64,000 bases of DNA. Origin: Micropterus salmoides (lineage: Eukaryota > Chordata > Actinopteri > Centrarchiformes > Centrarchidae). Position numbers and translations under genes: made by a program. The notes under the pieces are model-generated. The model saw nothing but the letters and a program-made list of their open reading frames with translations, did no database searches and was not told the DNA's origin. Location: the NCBI RefSeq assembly GCF_014851395.1, contig NW_024041373.1, positions 930,001 through 994,000 on the forward strand. Direction: 5' to 3'. This document shows positions 49,001-61,591 of this stretch, in pieces (within the stretch, counting starts at the first letter, position 1; the number at the start of each line of letters is the position of its first letter).

Positions 49001-51575
49001 TTTATTACACTTAGTAGAAGTAGCATAGCCTACCTTATGAGTCAACAAAAATAGGCTATGTGGTGATAACCGTGTTTGATCAATGAGCACAGCAAAGTGT
49101 CTGAAAAGGAAAAGGTGGATGCATTATTCGGCAGAAGAGATGTTGTAGGCTACCTGCCGAGATTTGCATCCACCAGTTTTGTCAGTGTGAATTAGAGTTA
49201 CCACCCGCGAGGTGCATGCAATCTTCGGCAGGCAGGCAGAATTCGGCACAACACCGGCTTGCTTTTAATATTATGTACAGGCATTTTCAAAACTTGCTTA
49301 CTGACAGGGGAGATTCTTTGGTCTTTTGGAGCCAATGAAGTTGGACTCGGTCAGGTCCCAAGTCCCTTCTTAGTTCAGGCTGTTGATTCCTGCGTAGTCG
49401 GACCCAGAGTAGGACAAAAAGGCAGACCCTGTTTACATAGTATGGAATCCTGTGGCTTCTTAGTGTTTACGTGACACTGTTCTTAGGTTGACTGTCCTTC
49501 AGCAAACCCATCTGTCCCCTGCCCGTTTGTTTATTTTGGAAATAAACATTTCCCCTGAACCACTGATGATCATATTAGTGTAAAATGTTTTTACAGACTG
49601 ATCTTAATTCAGTACCAATAAAAGATTACAGCGGTATTTATCCCATTTACTTACTGTGACACAGCTAAATCATCTCTGCTGCAGCCAGTTAGGATCAATA
49701 CCATGGGTTGCATGGAGATTACAAATTCACCGGGATTTGGAATGTCCAATATCAGTCAGTTTCATGGCAAAAGCTGTCGCAAGTACAAAGGGACCGGTTA
49801 GGTCCTTGATAAGTACCAGTCAGGGGAAGAGAAACATATTTTATTTATTTATTTTTTTTTATTTTATTTTTTTTAGAGGGACCACTCTTCTGATTTTTGA
49901 TCAGTTCACTGGGTGGTTTTGTAAAGAAGTGATCTGGGCCGGTATTTATCAAGCTTCTCAAAGTGCCATTTTAGTCTTAAGTGCTGAGAATTCATGAAAT
50001 TTACTCCTACTTTTAAACTTAAGACTGAAAGCAAGTTATCAAATTTCTCAGAGCTGAGAATCACTCTTACTCTCCCAGTTATTTAAGAAAGCTCGAGAGG
50101 TCTCTCAAGGGTTTAGGAGCTGCCAGTAGGGCTTGTGATGGCACTGTGGAGACAGAGACATGCGGACAGGAGAGCAGACGCACAGTTAATAAGCCGGGGT
50201 CGGACCGCACAGGCATAATCTCTGTCAGCGAGTTGTCGTCTCACCACTGACTTTACACAGTAATGCGTTTTCAGTGAAACTGAAGGTGGAGATGACGCTT
50301 CGTTTATTTGCCACAGGACAAACGCAGCAATGCTGATTATTTTGTCCCCTTCACAACCATCAATAAGCAGAATAATTATGGAAACAATTTTAGCACTTAC
50401 AGCTCCACACACTGTCACGCATTTCATCGACTTCCCAACAACACCCCCCGTAATACGATGGAAGCAAACACAGTTCATATAGCCGGTAATACGGGAGCAC
50501 TAGGCGCATTTGATGGCGCTCATATAAAGAAACTTTTTTTTTAATCTTTCATTTATTAATGTGTAGGCCTATATCATAATGTATTATCTTAAAGTCTTTA
50601 TTGTTAAATGTGTGTTGAATATAAATTCCTCAGGAATTTCACCATTCAATGTGAATTTATCTGAGAATATTCTTAAATAAGGAAATCTCTTCAGTGATTG
50701 GCCCTTGGTGACATCGTCATCCAAAATCCTTTTTGCGGCACAGCAAAGTGTCGTAAATCAGCACTCAGACTGACACTTAAGATTTAGTCCTATGCTTCAC
50801 TCAAATTAGGACTATGATGCTTGATAACTAACTTTTAAGCACAGCATTGAGCCAAGAATTTTTTTACTCTTAAGTCATTTCTTAGCAGTGTTCTTATGAG
50901 TAATTTAGACCATTGATCTTAACTGTCATGACTATCCACCTGTAGATTCATTATTTACACTACTTAACTATACCCTGCCCTAATGTGTATAATAAATAAA
51001 TATTTAGCTGCTACCCCTTATTTTTTCTGCAGGTTTAGATGCTCGTGGTTTCCTGTTTGGGCCTCTGCTCGCCCAGCGGCTGGGTGTCGGCTTTGTCCTG
51101 GTCAGAAAGAAAGGCAAGCTGCCTGGCACCACTGTGTCTGTGGCTTATGATTTGGAGTATGGGAAGGTAAAGAACACAAACACACAAGCGCTAAGGATTT
51201 AGTTTAAAGTCATTTCTTCAGTTTACATAGGTAGAATGCTAATTGGGGAATTGTACATCTAGAGATGTTTACACAAACTGCCCCTGAAGACAAGTGTCTT
51301 GTACTTTGGTATCTATTTCTACACAGGTTAATTAAACAAACAGTACCATGTGTACATAAGATAGTTTTGCAGTTGCTGGACAGCATATTGGCACACAGAT
51401 ATCTCACTGATTTAGATTTTTTTTTTTTAATGGGATGAGAAGCATATTCAACAAATGCTGGCCTGTTTCCCACCATACCATTCTCAAATGGCTGACCAGT
51501 AAGCAGTGTGTGGGACTGGATTACATTTGTCATTTTTTGCAGCTTTTACGAGGGCTTTGCAAGTATGACATAACA

Positions 51576-51612
<37 letters not shown>

Positions 51613-53162
51613 CAGCGGCAACGAAGAGCAAACTGTAACACTACAGAAATACAACATAGTCTAAGTAGCGCAGCTGCAGCTGACACGTGCAGGGAGACAG
51701 AAATCGCAGACAGTGTGAATGCCTAAATGAACAGGCGTAGTTTATAATACGTTGATTTGCTGTGTTCTTATGGCGTTTATGAAAATATCAGCCTTATTCT
51801 TTCAGCTCGGCTGTGTGTTGCGTTTCCACATTAAAAAATTCGGGCACTGAATAAGTGGTCGTTCCACCTCACTTTAAAGAAATTCTAGTCACTTCAAAAA
51901 TAAGATTAATTCATTTAACACACTCGGTGTTCCAAATATTGTTCTAAATTAACTTCATAAGTAGTGTAAAAACCTGTACAATAATAGCTTACAAGGCTTT
52001 CAATCAGTCTCTCCACATCACCGCAGCAAACATAAGAGCAGCCTATAAAACAGTCTGTGGGATCTCCTACAGATTGGTGATGTCATTCTCCAAGTGAGCT
52101 GGTTGAGTTGATCTCTTTCTGGAGCAGGTTAGCCATTTAGCATAAGTTACCATGGCGATCTACACGGGTAAGAAGTGAACCACCGTTGTGGTACTGAAAA
52201 CCCAGGGTTAACCCCGAAGTTGCCTCAATAAGCTCAAATCCTGCTTCTTGGTACATGCCCCTGATGTCACTTTAGACCTGAGCTGTTTCAGTCTCTGTTG
52301 CTGTGAAGCACTGTGCTACCACCATGCTGCACCACAATCTATCCAACAAACAGTCTTCTTCTTCTCGTCTTCTTCTTTTTTACTTGTCTTCCTCCAGGCA
52401 GAGGCAGAGATCCAGGAGGACTCAGTGGCTCCAGGTCAGAAGGTTCTGCTCATTGATGACCTGCTGGCTACTGGAGGTTTGATCTGCTTCATAACCATCA
52501 TGTTCAGTCTGACGGGGAAACTTCTGTTACATACAAACAAAATGGATAAAATCTTAATTGACACTAAATCCCGCTGATGTTATTTCAAAATGAGAGAATC
52601 CTGCTGACATTGTGGATTTACATTGACTGTCAGCTAACAAGATAGCATCAGTGGTGGAGCCAGGGGGGGTCAGTGGTGCTATTGGCTTTTCATATAACTT
52701 CTTGCACTGAGCGAGATCAGATCTCCTGCTGCACACACAGCACAATTAGTTTTCCATAAAATGATAAGCCTCACTGTGTCTGTTTCTTCTGCTAATATTC
52801 CTCCTCATGATCATTAAAATGGATTCACCTACAAGAGGTGCCCAAAATATCCACGACTTGATGTGTAAGAGTTGTTTCTTTGCCCAAACAATAACAAACA
52901 AATAGGCTGACTTTCCCATGACTGCTTCACAATAAAAGCCACCCGGCATTTTGCGAGTGTAATGCTTTTAATATGAAAGAGCAGCAACAGTCATTTTTAA
53001 GATGTATGTGTGTTTGTTGCAGGGACATTGTATGCGGCCTGTGAGCTGATAAAGAAGCAGCAGGCTGAGATTCTGGGCTGCATGGTGATCATCGAGCTCA
53101 AAGAGCTGAACGGCATCGACAAACTGAAACCACACAGTGTGTTCTCTCTGGTTCAGTATTGA
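46075..53162 (+). CDS. aprt: Adenine phosphoribosyltransferase
   Basis: Cytosolic purine-salvage enzyme: adenine + PRPP to AMP + pyrophosphate. Five exons, 46075-46160, 48667-48770, 51033-51166, 52398-52476 and 53023-53162 (stop TGA 53,160-53,162), join in phase to 180 residues, exactly the human length. The PRPP-binding loop LLIDDLLATGGT (about 125-136) spans the exon 4/5 junction. Other family marks are FPDFPKKGIVFRD near the N-terminus, GLDARGFLFGP at the start of exon 3 and VRKKGKLPGTT. The ATG at 46,075 matches the family start. Intron 2 has two DNA-transposon relics. The gene is divergent from tk2 and convergent with cdt1, as APRT and CDT1 are neighbours in human. Confidence 0.97.
48853..49258. 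mobile_element. MITE with ~45-bp inverted repeats (GCCGGTGCTGTGCCGAG...CATGCACCTC)
   Basis: The left arm gccggtgctgtgccgag, then ttgcctgcctgccgag and attgcatgcacctc, is mirrored by the right end. Inverted, the right end reads gccggtgttgtgccgaat, then tctgcctgcctgccgaag and attgcatgcacctc. The arms are about 45-50 bases with a few mismatches around about 300 bases of AT-rich interior without coding. It is in aprt intron 2. I cannot assign its superfamily. Confidence 0.8.
49935..50900 (+). mobile_element. PIF/Harbinger-type transposon relic
   Basis: The ends carry 'gggccggtatttatcaagcttctc' and an internal 'tgatgcttgataact', with many 'cttaag' and 'ctcttac' subterminal repeats. Between them a plus-strand reading shows PSISRIIMETI (a helix-turn-helix-like block), THFIDFP, then in a shifted frame GALGAFDGAHIKK (about 50,490-50,530). 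The last matches the 'GxxGxxDGTHI' start of the Harbinger nuclease core. Stops and frame changes show it is dead. It lies in aprt intron 2. Confidence 0.7.
51578..51610. repeat. (GT)n microsatellite in aprt intron 3
   Basis: About 16 GT units starting after caccg and ending before tcagcgg. It is flanked by unique-looking intronic DNA. Confidence 0.9.
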
Positions 53163-55955
53163 GGACCGCAATGTCACCACGACTGAACAAAAAACCTCTT
53201 CAACTCTGTTCCAGTCAGTGCCAAAATATAAAATGTGTTGTCATTCATTCATAATGCTGCGGTAACCTCTATAAACAGATTTCCGAATCTGTAGGCCAGG
53301 GACAAGCTTTTGGTATCGGAAGCGTTCTGGTTTCCATTTGTAGTTGGGGTAGTGACCAATCACGTTTGAGCAGGTTTTGGTTGCCTGCAGGTTAACAGTC
53401 CATGTGGACAGCATAAGTGGCCGAAATGCAATCTGGGAACCCATCGGCTATTGTCTAATGACGACTTAACTTTTTATCAATCTCGGAACCCTAGAGAATA
53501 GCTTTCTTAAAATGTATGTGTATTTAAATAATCAGTCGATAGCTGATGAGTTCTGAGAATGATACTCTGGCTGCAAGCCTTACCCAGCATGCACTGGGAC
53601 AAGAAGAAGCAAGTATACATGACTGATGGAGTCATCAGTTGGAAATGCATGACATTTTCCTGCAAGGTTTAACTTTAGTGAATGTGTTTGGGACTCAAAG
53701 GGAGAGTGATTCTGCAGAAGGGTTGTTGATATTTGAACTCAAACAAAGCACCCTTAGAAGTGCCCTCCCCCAAATTTCTAATCTGACATTTCTGCAGCAT
53801 CATAACTGTTTAAACTCTTTAGAACTTTTCCTCTTTAGCTGTTTCTCGGTCATCTCTCCTTCACGGTGCCTGGACTCCAGCACATTTGAATGTGCCGTTG
53901 TATAGAACTCTCTCTGCCACAGCCCCACTCCCCCCATCACTCCTGTGCACGAGCTCGAACGCCACTTGTTACTGATTGCCTGAAACAATGTTGTGTGGCA
54001 AGGCACCACTTTTCCAATTTACAGACCGTGGGCTGTGTAAGGAAAATGACTTTCTTTCAAACTACACACAAAACAGAGAACTAGCAAACCGTGAGGAAAT
54101 GTTCACTGAATTTAACAAGAAGTATTTGATTACAATCACTTACTATCCTTTTAAACCATGCTATCCATGTGACACTACAGCTAACTAGGATCTAACCACC
54201 TGTAGCATGTTGTTCTGGCTAATACAAACAAATGCTATAAAAAACAGTCATTGTAGCTTACTTGTCACGTAGCTGTATATTAGCTTTCAAAACATTAGAA
54301 AGTCCTTCGGATACATCTGGGACCATGAATGTCTAAATGTCTAAAACATCCATCCAACAGCTGTAGAGATGTCAGTGTGGAACACTGATGGACCATCAGT
54401 TATGTTTTAATAATGGGTTTTTTTCTGGTTAGAAGAGTAGTGCAACAATTTAGAATTCTTCCATAAATTCCCTAAATGTAATCAGTCTCCAGTGTGGGTT
54501 AAGCTATTAAAATACTAAACCTACATTACCGTTAAAGAGGTGGTATTATGCTTTTTGTCTCTTTCCCCTCTCCTTTTGAGTTATATCTTTTTTGTGCATG
54601 TAATAGGTTTGCAAAGTGAAAAAGCCTAAAGGGAGTTCTCATCTCCTACAGAAAACTCTGCTCTGAACTGCTTGAAAACAGCTCGTTTGTAGTCCAGCTG
54701 TGAAAGCTACATGCACCGCATAATGTTGGCCTAGAACATTTAGAGACAAGATGCATCACTCCTTAGCTAAAAGAGAGTCTTTAACACACAGGGCAAAAAG
54801 AGGAGCTGCAGCAAAAATGTTTTTTGAAAATTAAACCATGTAAATCTGTTCTGGTACAACCAAAATAGGAGTTTGAACCTGAAAATGAGCATAATACCAC
54901 CTCTTTAATGCATTTTCTTCATACAGACTAGTAGTTCATTGAGTTTTTCAATTGCTAGTGTTTTAGATGGAAGTTTTATTAATGAATGAATTATATAAAT
55001 AACACAAGCCAGTAATGGTTCTGGATTAGATTAGTTGTCATTTAGGATGATACATCAGCCTCGTGAATACAAGTTACAGCCATTGCAGATCTCGAAATAC
55101 CACTAATACAGACATCAATCGCGTTTGGAAAGTCTGGACACAACACATGCGCATGTTCATTTGTCTTTAATGATATTGGCTGATTGACATGGTTTCTTTG
55201 TATGGATACGTGCATTTAGAATAACACCAGCTGGACAGACTGCAGTGGCAACCTTACAAATACATACTGCTGTTAATTGTTTTAATGAAATGCCATCCAC
55301 GTCCATTGTACAGTGGTAGAGGCAGAAACCTCAATCAGGGGACCAGAACTTTCTGCATGACAAGATGCCACTAGAACTGTTTTTCCTTGTTAACACTTTA
55401 CCAACTGTGATGCCTTCCTTGTCTCCTTCCTTTCTCGTGTAATCTTGAGATAAATAGCTTTCCAGATTGTTATATTTAATAAATTGCGTTTGCAAAGAGG
55501 CCGTGACAAATGTTTTTATTTCTTAAACCTTATCACAGTTTAAGAATGTAAACATGTTCTACACTGTAGAAAAATGATCCCTAAAAAGACTAGAGGTACA
55601 CCAATATTACACTTTCATGGAGAAAACAAAACTGACCACATCAGTCACTATAACAAGTGTGTTTAAAACAACCCGTTTACAACACAGGAGAGTCTTTGAA
55701 ATACCAGGACTAGGTCTGGTCAGTCCCAAGTGGCCCCAGGGTTATGGGACATATCACTGTCCTCAAGCTCCGTCTATCAGTGATTGTCACATTGAAAGAT
55801 TAGAACGCAGGGCACACCACAAAACACACTGAAATGTCAGACACGTGTCTGATGCCAACAAACTAGTGAGATTCACTCAAATAATAAAAATAAAAAAAGT
55901 TGGCACTTCAAAACAAGGAATCCATGTGCCGCATGGCCCTGAGGGAGGTGAGGTA
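53163..55955. other. Intergenic DNA between convergent aprt and cdt1
   Basis: About 2.8 kb with no further gene. It holds the complete TTAA-type MITE (54,532-54,908) and, near the right, two poly(A) hexamers pointing at each other: AATAAA plus strand at 55,478-55,483 and minus strand at 55,515-55,520. The minus one gives cdt1 a 3'UTR of about 440 bases. The plus one could end a long aprt transcript. Confidence 0.55.
54532..54908. mobile_element. Complete piggyBac-type MITE with perfect terminal repeats
   Basis: Flanked by TTAA on both sides (54,532-54,535 and 54,905-54,908), the piggyBac target site. Inside, AGAGGTGGTATTATGCT and its exact inverse AGCATAATACCACCTCT form perfect 17-base ends. 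There is no transposase. A truncated relative lies at 2,880-3,170, in opposite orientation. Confidence 0.85.
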
Positions 55956-58900
55956 TCAGTGTCTCTCCTCCTCCCTGAGTCTGCTGCTCAGTTTGTCCAG
56001 AACAACGTGGAGCTCCATGTTCTTGTTCAGCTTCAGGTAGAAGTCCTTCCTGATTGGATGAATAGTCAGCCAGTCAGTAGCCACTTCTGCCAGCAGACGG
56101 ATATGTTTCTCCATTTCACCTGTTCGTTAGAGAGGAGGAACAGCCAATCACATGACAGTTCTTTCTGAATAGCTCCAAAATAACAGTGAATGCTACAGTA
56201 AAATTATGTTTCCAGCAGCATTTACTACTTTGTTTCCAACAGAAACGGCGATCATTTAGCCCTGCTGTTCTCTGCTGAGTGAACCAACCTGTGCTGAGAG
56301 CAGATCTGTAGCTGGCCACCATCCTGTTACAGACCACTTCCATTATTAAAGCAGGTTTCTTCTCTGCAACAAAAACAGTCCGGACAATTCTGGCCAGCTC
56401 GGGGAGCCGTGACATCATCAGCAGGCGCTCCTCCTGGGCGGGGTTTCGAGTCATGGCTGCCTGGAGCTTCTGGGCCTCCTTTGCCCGAATCTGGAACACC
56501 CACAAACCACACAATGATTTATTTTTTTCTGAGGGAACAACAGCTAACTCAACGCATAAAGCAGAGTCATGTCCATACTGTCCCCCTCTTCTCCCTCTCT
56601 ACCTACCCTGTCCAGCAGGGACTGGGACACTCCTTTCAGGGCAGTTGGGACTTGAGCTGCAGGGGCTGCTGATGGAGCCGATGATGGAGCTGATGTTTGG
56701 GGGATGGTTTGGTTGCGTGGAGATGTTGACCCTTTACTCTCCGCAGCTTTATCTTCTGTCTTCAGAGCCAGAGAAAGCAGAGCCTTCTCCATCTACATGC
56801 AGGACAAGAGAGCAATTTAATTTGAGTTCACAGTGATGCGTTTATGAACTACACACTAGGCATTATAAAACAAACGTGACTTTGACGGCATTGATTAGTC
56901 ATTATTCATCTAAAATGATAGATTAAGAGACAGCTGCCAAGTGAGTACGGTACCTTAGGTGTGATGAGTGAGCGGGCCTTGTCCAGCACCTCCTGAGCTG
57001 TGGCCAGTTTCTCGGTATGAGGAGGCAGAGGGAGTGAGCTAGCTTGGACGGCTGGCACCGTGTCCACATTAAAGCGAGGGTGCCAGCGGGTCAGTTTGTC
57101 TTCTGGAACAGACACCAGAGGAACCAGCGTGGACAGGAAGACCTGCAGACAACAAAACTAGTTAGCAGAAAGGAACCTTTCTATCAGAGACACCAAAATG
57201 TTTCCCCCATGGGTCATGGGCCACCTCAGCGCACAGCACATGTTCACTTTAAACCGGCTTGGGACTTTGGAAACTCTGATAAAACTAAGTGCGTGGGGGT
57301 TTTTATTGATTTTTTTTTTTAAACGATCCCTGACTACACATGCACATTTGTCTAAGATCACCATTCTGGAAGGACTTGAACTACAATATCTAGATAGATA
57401 GCTCACTCTCTAAAATTAGGTCTGGGATAGGCTTCCTTTACATGTGCTGCTAAACCTGCTGTGGTGAATATGACAAGTACCAGAAGTGAGGTATCTGGGC
57501 ATAATTTGAGACTCCCAGTTAAAACTTTAAAAGTCACACTAAAAAGATTTGCAAAAACGATTAAGGCTAACCTGACCTGTTTTAAGATAAGAAAATGCTT
57601 GACATTTGATTGCGCCTTGATGTTTTTAAATTCAATGATACTTTCTCATCTGTCTTATGGTTTAACTACCTGGTCCCAGGCTAATCAGTCTGTGATTAAA
57701 TCTACAGATTGTCTTTACAATCAAGCCTTGAAAACTCTGGTCAAAAAGCAAGTCAGGTACCATCACGGTCGCATTTTAAGCAAATACAAGATTTAAAGTT
57801 TTGCAAACTATTGATTTTCATTATGTTAAGCTTGTATTTAAATGGACTTGCTGCTCAGCCACTATGTAAGTACATTAAGAGACTACAGAGTAGCAGCAGA
57901 TCTGCCAGAGCAGCTTCAAATGCCAATTGTAAGGTTTCATTTTGCTCAGACGGCCTTTTCTGTGAAAGGAGCAAAGTCTTGGAACTTGCTACCTAAACAC
58001 TTGAAAACTGCTGTAAACTTCACCACTTTTAAAAAGGAGAGGCCAAGTCCTGGTTAGTTCAGCAACAAACGTGTACTCACATCTAGTTTACTGTAGTTAG
58101 CATCACAAGTTTTTATTGTATTCTGACGTGCATTTTACCTCCTTTTAACTTGTATTATATTGTAATGTCATCATCATATTGTATTTTCTTTCATTACTGT
58201 TTTAATGCCCTTCTGGGGACAGGTGTTGCAAATTAGCAATTGCTAAAAACACTATGGTACATACATTGGATTGCAGTTTTCAGTTTATCTATGTTAGATG
58301 TATCGGTCCCTAATAAAAAATAAACCAAATAACAATCCTACCATTTCTAGACTTCAGTGACATGGTGCCTCCAACTCTCTCCTGAAGAAACTAAATTAGG
58401 CATATCATAGCACCATCCGTTTTGTTACCAGAGCCCCATTTAACACCCTCCACTGTGACCTGTGTGCACTAGTTGGTTGGCCCTCGTTACATAAACGTTG
58501 CCTAACTCACTGGTACCAGCTCATCTACAAGTCCAAATCCCCATTGTACCGAAACTCATTGGTCACCTTATTACCGACCCGCCACCTGTGCTCGAGCAGG
58601 TTTATCTGACATGCTGTTTTTGCAACTTTCTCGCTACACCCCATTTGTTGCATAAGCCTAGTTGTAGCATGAAATGAAGTAATACTGAAGCAGCTGCTGA
58701 CCTTGTGGTGCTGTTTGACAATGGAGACCAGGTTCAGGTGGAAGATCTGTCTTCTTTCAAGGAGACGAGAGGCCGACAGAAGAGGACGAGCTTCATTCTG
58801 GTCTGGGGACAACAAGGCAAACACACACATAATAAATAAATGAAGACAGGTAGAAGACACATTATCCTGACCTGAAATCAGACCTACACTTTACAAACAT

Positions 58901-61455
58901 ATGAAGGTGAACTGATCCAGGCTGTAATAGATATTAGAGGAAATGATGTCTTTAAAGACATGAAATGGTCAAATGGGTGCTCTAACCAGAGACAATGACG
59001 GGCTCCATGGTGAGCTGGTAGCTGCCCTTCTTAATGCTGCTGTTGAAGGTTGGGATGTTTTTCTCCTGTCTAAATGTGTAGGCCTCAGGAAAGACGGTCT
59101 TTATCTGCCCCACGTGGCTCTCCTCAAACCGCCTGCAAGGGGGAAAGAAAAGAGGTTAACATTAGCTTCTGCAGCCTGACACGTGTAGCAGGCTGTTCTC
59201 TGTGGTCATGAAATACAAAGGAGCGCTAAAGGGAGTTTAAACTGACACATGACAACAGCAACACTTTCTAAAGAAGCTTCTGGGCTAGGAAGCACATTTG
59301 AACATTCATCCTCATTTAAAGTCTTAAAAAGTACAACAAGACCATCTCTCCGCCTTTCCACCTACTTGTGCATCATGTCCTGAACTCCCTGTTTGATCTT
59401 GGTGAAGGTGGCGGTCTCACAGCGGTTGTACAGCATGGAGATCACAGTGTCCATACTCCTGAACATCTCAGCCAGCACCTTGTAGTGGTATGGCAAGGAG
59501 AGACCAGGGGGGGCCGCCTGGGCAAGGGTGTGGTACCGCTGGTATGCTGGCTGCTCAGTACTGAGGGACAAGAGAGGGGAAAAACACACTTTGACTTGAT
59601 CTTAGCAGGACCTGGCTAAACCTGCTTTCTGCCACCTGCACAGCACAGACTGGTATTGTGTGAACGTTCTTGGCTCTACATATGAGTCCATGCTCACCTG
59701 TCCTGGGTTGGTGTCTCACTCTGCTTGCTCTCCTCGGCCTCCCTCTCCTCCTTCCTACTCTGAGCTTTAGCTGCGAGCTCATTGGCTCGCGCTAAAGTGA
59801 ACTTGAAGGTCCTGGCATTAGAGGTGGGGGACGTAGCTTTGTTGTTTGGTGCTGGACCAGGGGGAGAGGCGCAAGAGGGGGATGTGGAAACTGAAGCGGT
59901 GCTGGTTATTTCCTCTGCGTGCTTCTTGATCCTCTGAAGGCGAGACTTCAGGGTTGCGATGTCCTCTTTACACAGAGCCTGAAAGAATGGGGGATTGCCA
60001 TGCCGATCAATTCAGTACTTTAAAAGATGGCTATGGCCATATTCTATAGATTTCCTCTTTCAGCGAATACAATGCACAGAGCCAAACCAACAATGAATGT
60101 GCCCGCATTCACCTTCCTGCTGCCCCAAATACTCACTAGATCACCACATGTGGATTCATCCCCAGAAAGCGCACCATGTCCAACTCCCTTTGCTAAAAAC
60201 TACCAGCTGTTTTTGTGTTTGTTTTTCCCTTGAATCTGTTAACAATGTGAAAATATGGAGCGCCACCAGACTTGTCATTTGACTAAAGTAACATTATACT
60301 ACGCACAGCCTTTTCACATTGCTCTCTCACTATCACAGTTCACCCATAAACATTCTGGTGCTTGTTTTTGCAGCACCATCTACATGGAGTCAGCCACATT
60401 GCTGGCTCTCTGGCGAACCGCAAGCATCGGTGACATAATAAATACCACAGCGCCTCTTCTCCACACACAGCCATGCTTTGCCCAAATGATTCATGATTTA
60501 AAATCATACAGTGTACCATAAAATATTGAAGCATTGCAGGTGACACCACAATATATTTTTGTATTTCCAAGGCCACCTAGAGTGCCACTGCACACAAGTG
60601 GAGCATCAGTCAGTCAAAACAGGCAGTTACCTTGCTGGCCTTTCCTCCCAGGTTCTTGCTGATGGCCTGACCGCTCTGCGGGGAGCTGTTGGTGTGAAAG
60701 TTAAAATGGTTCTCCGGGTTGTGTCCAGACAAGGTGGCTGCAGGGGCCTGGGGCTGCGGGGTCACCTCCCTGGGCAGGGGCTGGGCTGCAGCCTGGACTT
60801 GCACAGCAACAGAAGGCAACGTTAGATCTACACAATGTGATTCACATCACATTAAGCCCTCCACATGTTGGCAACCAAAAAGTAAGCAAACTCTGTTTTC
60901 TGGTTGCCATCTTTGTTGGGGTCAAACAATGAGCCTTTAAAAATGACCATTAACTGTGTGAGACACAGCTGCGAGTCTATCAGGAGCTGGATTGAACCAG
61001 AACAACATTAATCTTACCTGTGGGGTGTCCTTCGGGAGGACCAGCTTCTTCCTGGCCTTCCTCCTCGTCGCTTTCTCTGGAACGTGAGCTTCAGCGTCTC
61101 TGGCGGCCTCCGCTTGCCGTCTCTTCTTGGCCGTGCTGTGGTCGGCGGTGGCTGAGAACACGGCCGCCCCGAGGTCAAACTCCGTGTCCGCCGAAGTCCG
61201 CTTCGGTGTCCGGGGACTGGAGGGCGAGTCTTTCGCGCTGTGAGTAGACTCTGCATCGTTTAGCCCCACTGCCTCGTCGATAACCCGGACAAACTCTTCA
61301 TGGATGGAAGAGGAACAGATGAGAGCGTCTTTGTTTTTAGTGGATCTTGACCGTGTGCTGGCAGCGTTAGAGCCGCGCTGCTTGGCTGGTTTAACTGGAC
61401 CGGCGATGCCTTTCTTTCTCTGGCAAAAGAAATCAGTAACTCGAGCCTGAGACAT
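55956..61455 (-). CDS. cdt1: DNA replication licensing factor CDT1
   Basis: Loads MCM2-7 onto origins in G1 and is destroyed in S phase or held by geminin. Exons 61018-61455, 60631-60792, 59698-59978, 59366-59560, 58987-59132, 58702-58802, 56954-57142, 56607-56792, 56289-56490 and 55956-56119 join in phase to 687 residues. The N-terminus carries a PCNA-dependent CRL4-Cdt2 degron: Q3, V6, T7-D8, F9-F10 and a basic residue (K14) at the +4 place. Basic and S/T-P-rich stretches follow (SPRTPKRTS; AKKRR, possible nuclear import or cyclin contact). The middle winged helix (YKVLAEMFRSMDTVISML onwards) is the geminin-binding and MCM-regulating domain. The C-terminal winged helix (LPELARIVRTVF...) contacts MCM. 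It is convergent with aprt. An E2F palindrome lies upstream. Confidence 0.97.
57430..58325 (+). mobile_element. 5'-truncated non-LTR retrotransposon (LINE) 3' end
   Basis: The plus-strand frame at about 57,461-57,796 has LNSMILSHLSYGLTTW, typical of the end of the reverse transcriptase of fish L2/Rex-type LINEs. A second frame (57,842-58,057) continues with AFSVKGAKSWNLLP and FTTFKKE, the usual C-terminus. The break between the frames is a frameshift. The tail 'cccttctggggacaggtgtt' and 'ggtccctaataaaa' end the element. It lies antisense in cdt1 intron 6. The family is inferred by resemblance. Confidence 0.75.
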
Positions 61456-61580
61456 GCTGCGACGATGTAGGGGGAAACTGCACGATTCTGCTACACCCCC
61501 AAGTCAGTGAAGATATAAATACTGTCCATCAACAAACGATCTCCGGAAATCTCCACACCTCACAGGAAGAAGAAATAAAC

Positions 61581-61591
61581 TTTCGCGCGAA
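61581..61591. promoter_or_regulatory. E2F-site palindrome in the cdt1 promoter
   Basis: TTTCGCGCGAA fits the E2F consensus TTTSSCGC on both strands. It lies 126-136 bases upstream of the cdt1 start codon. CDT1 is a known E2F target in animals, so the site is credible as the main cell-cycle element. Confidence 0.7.
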
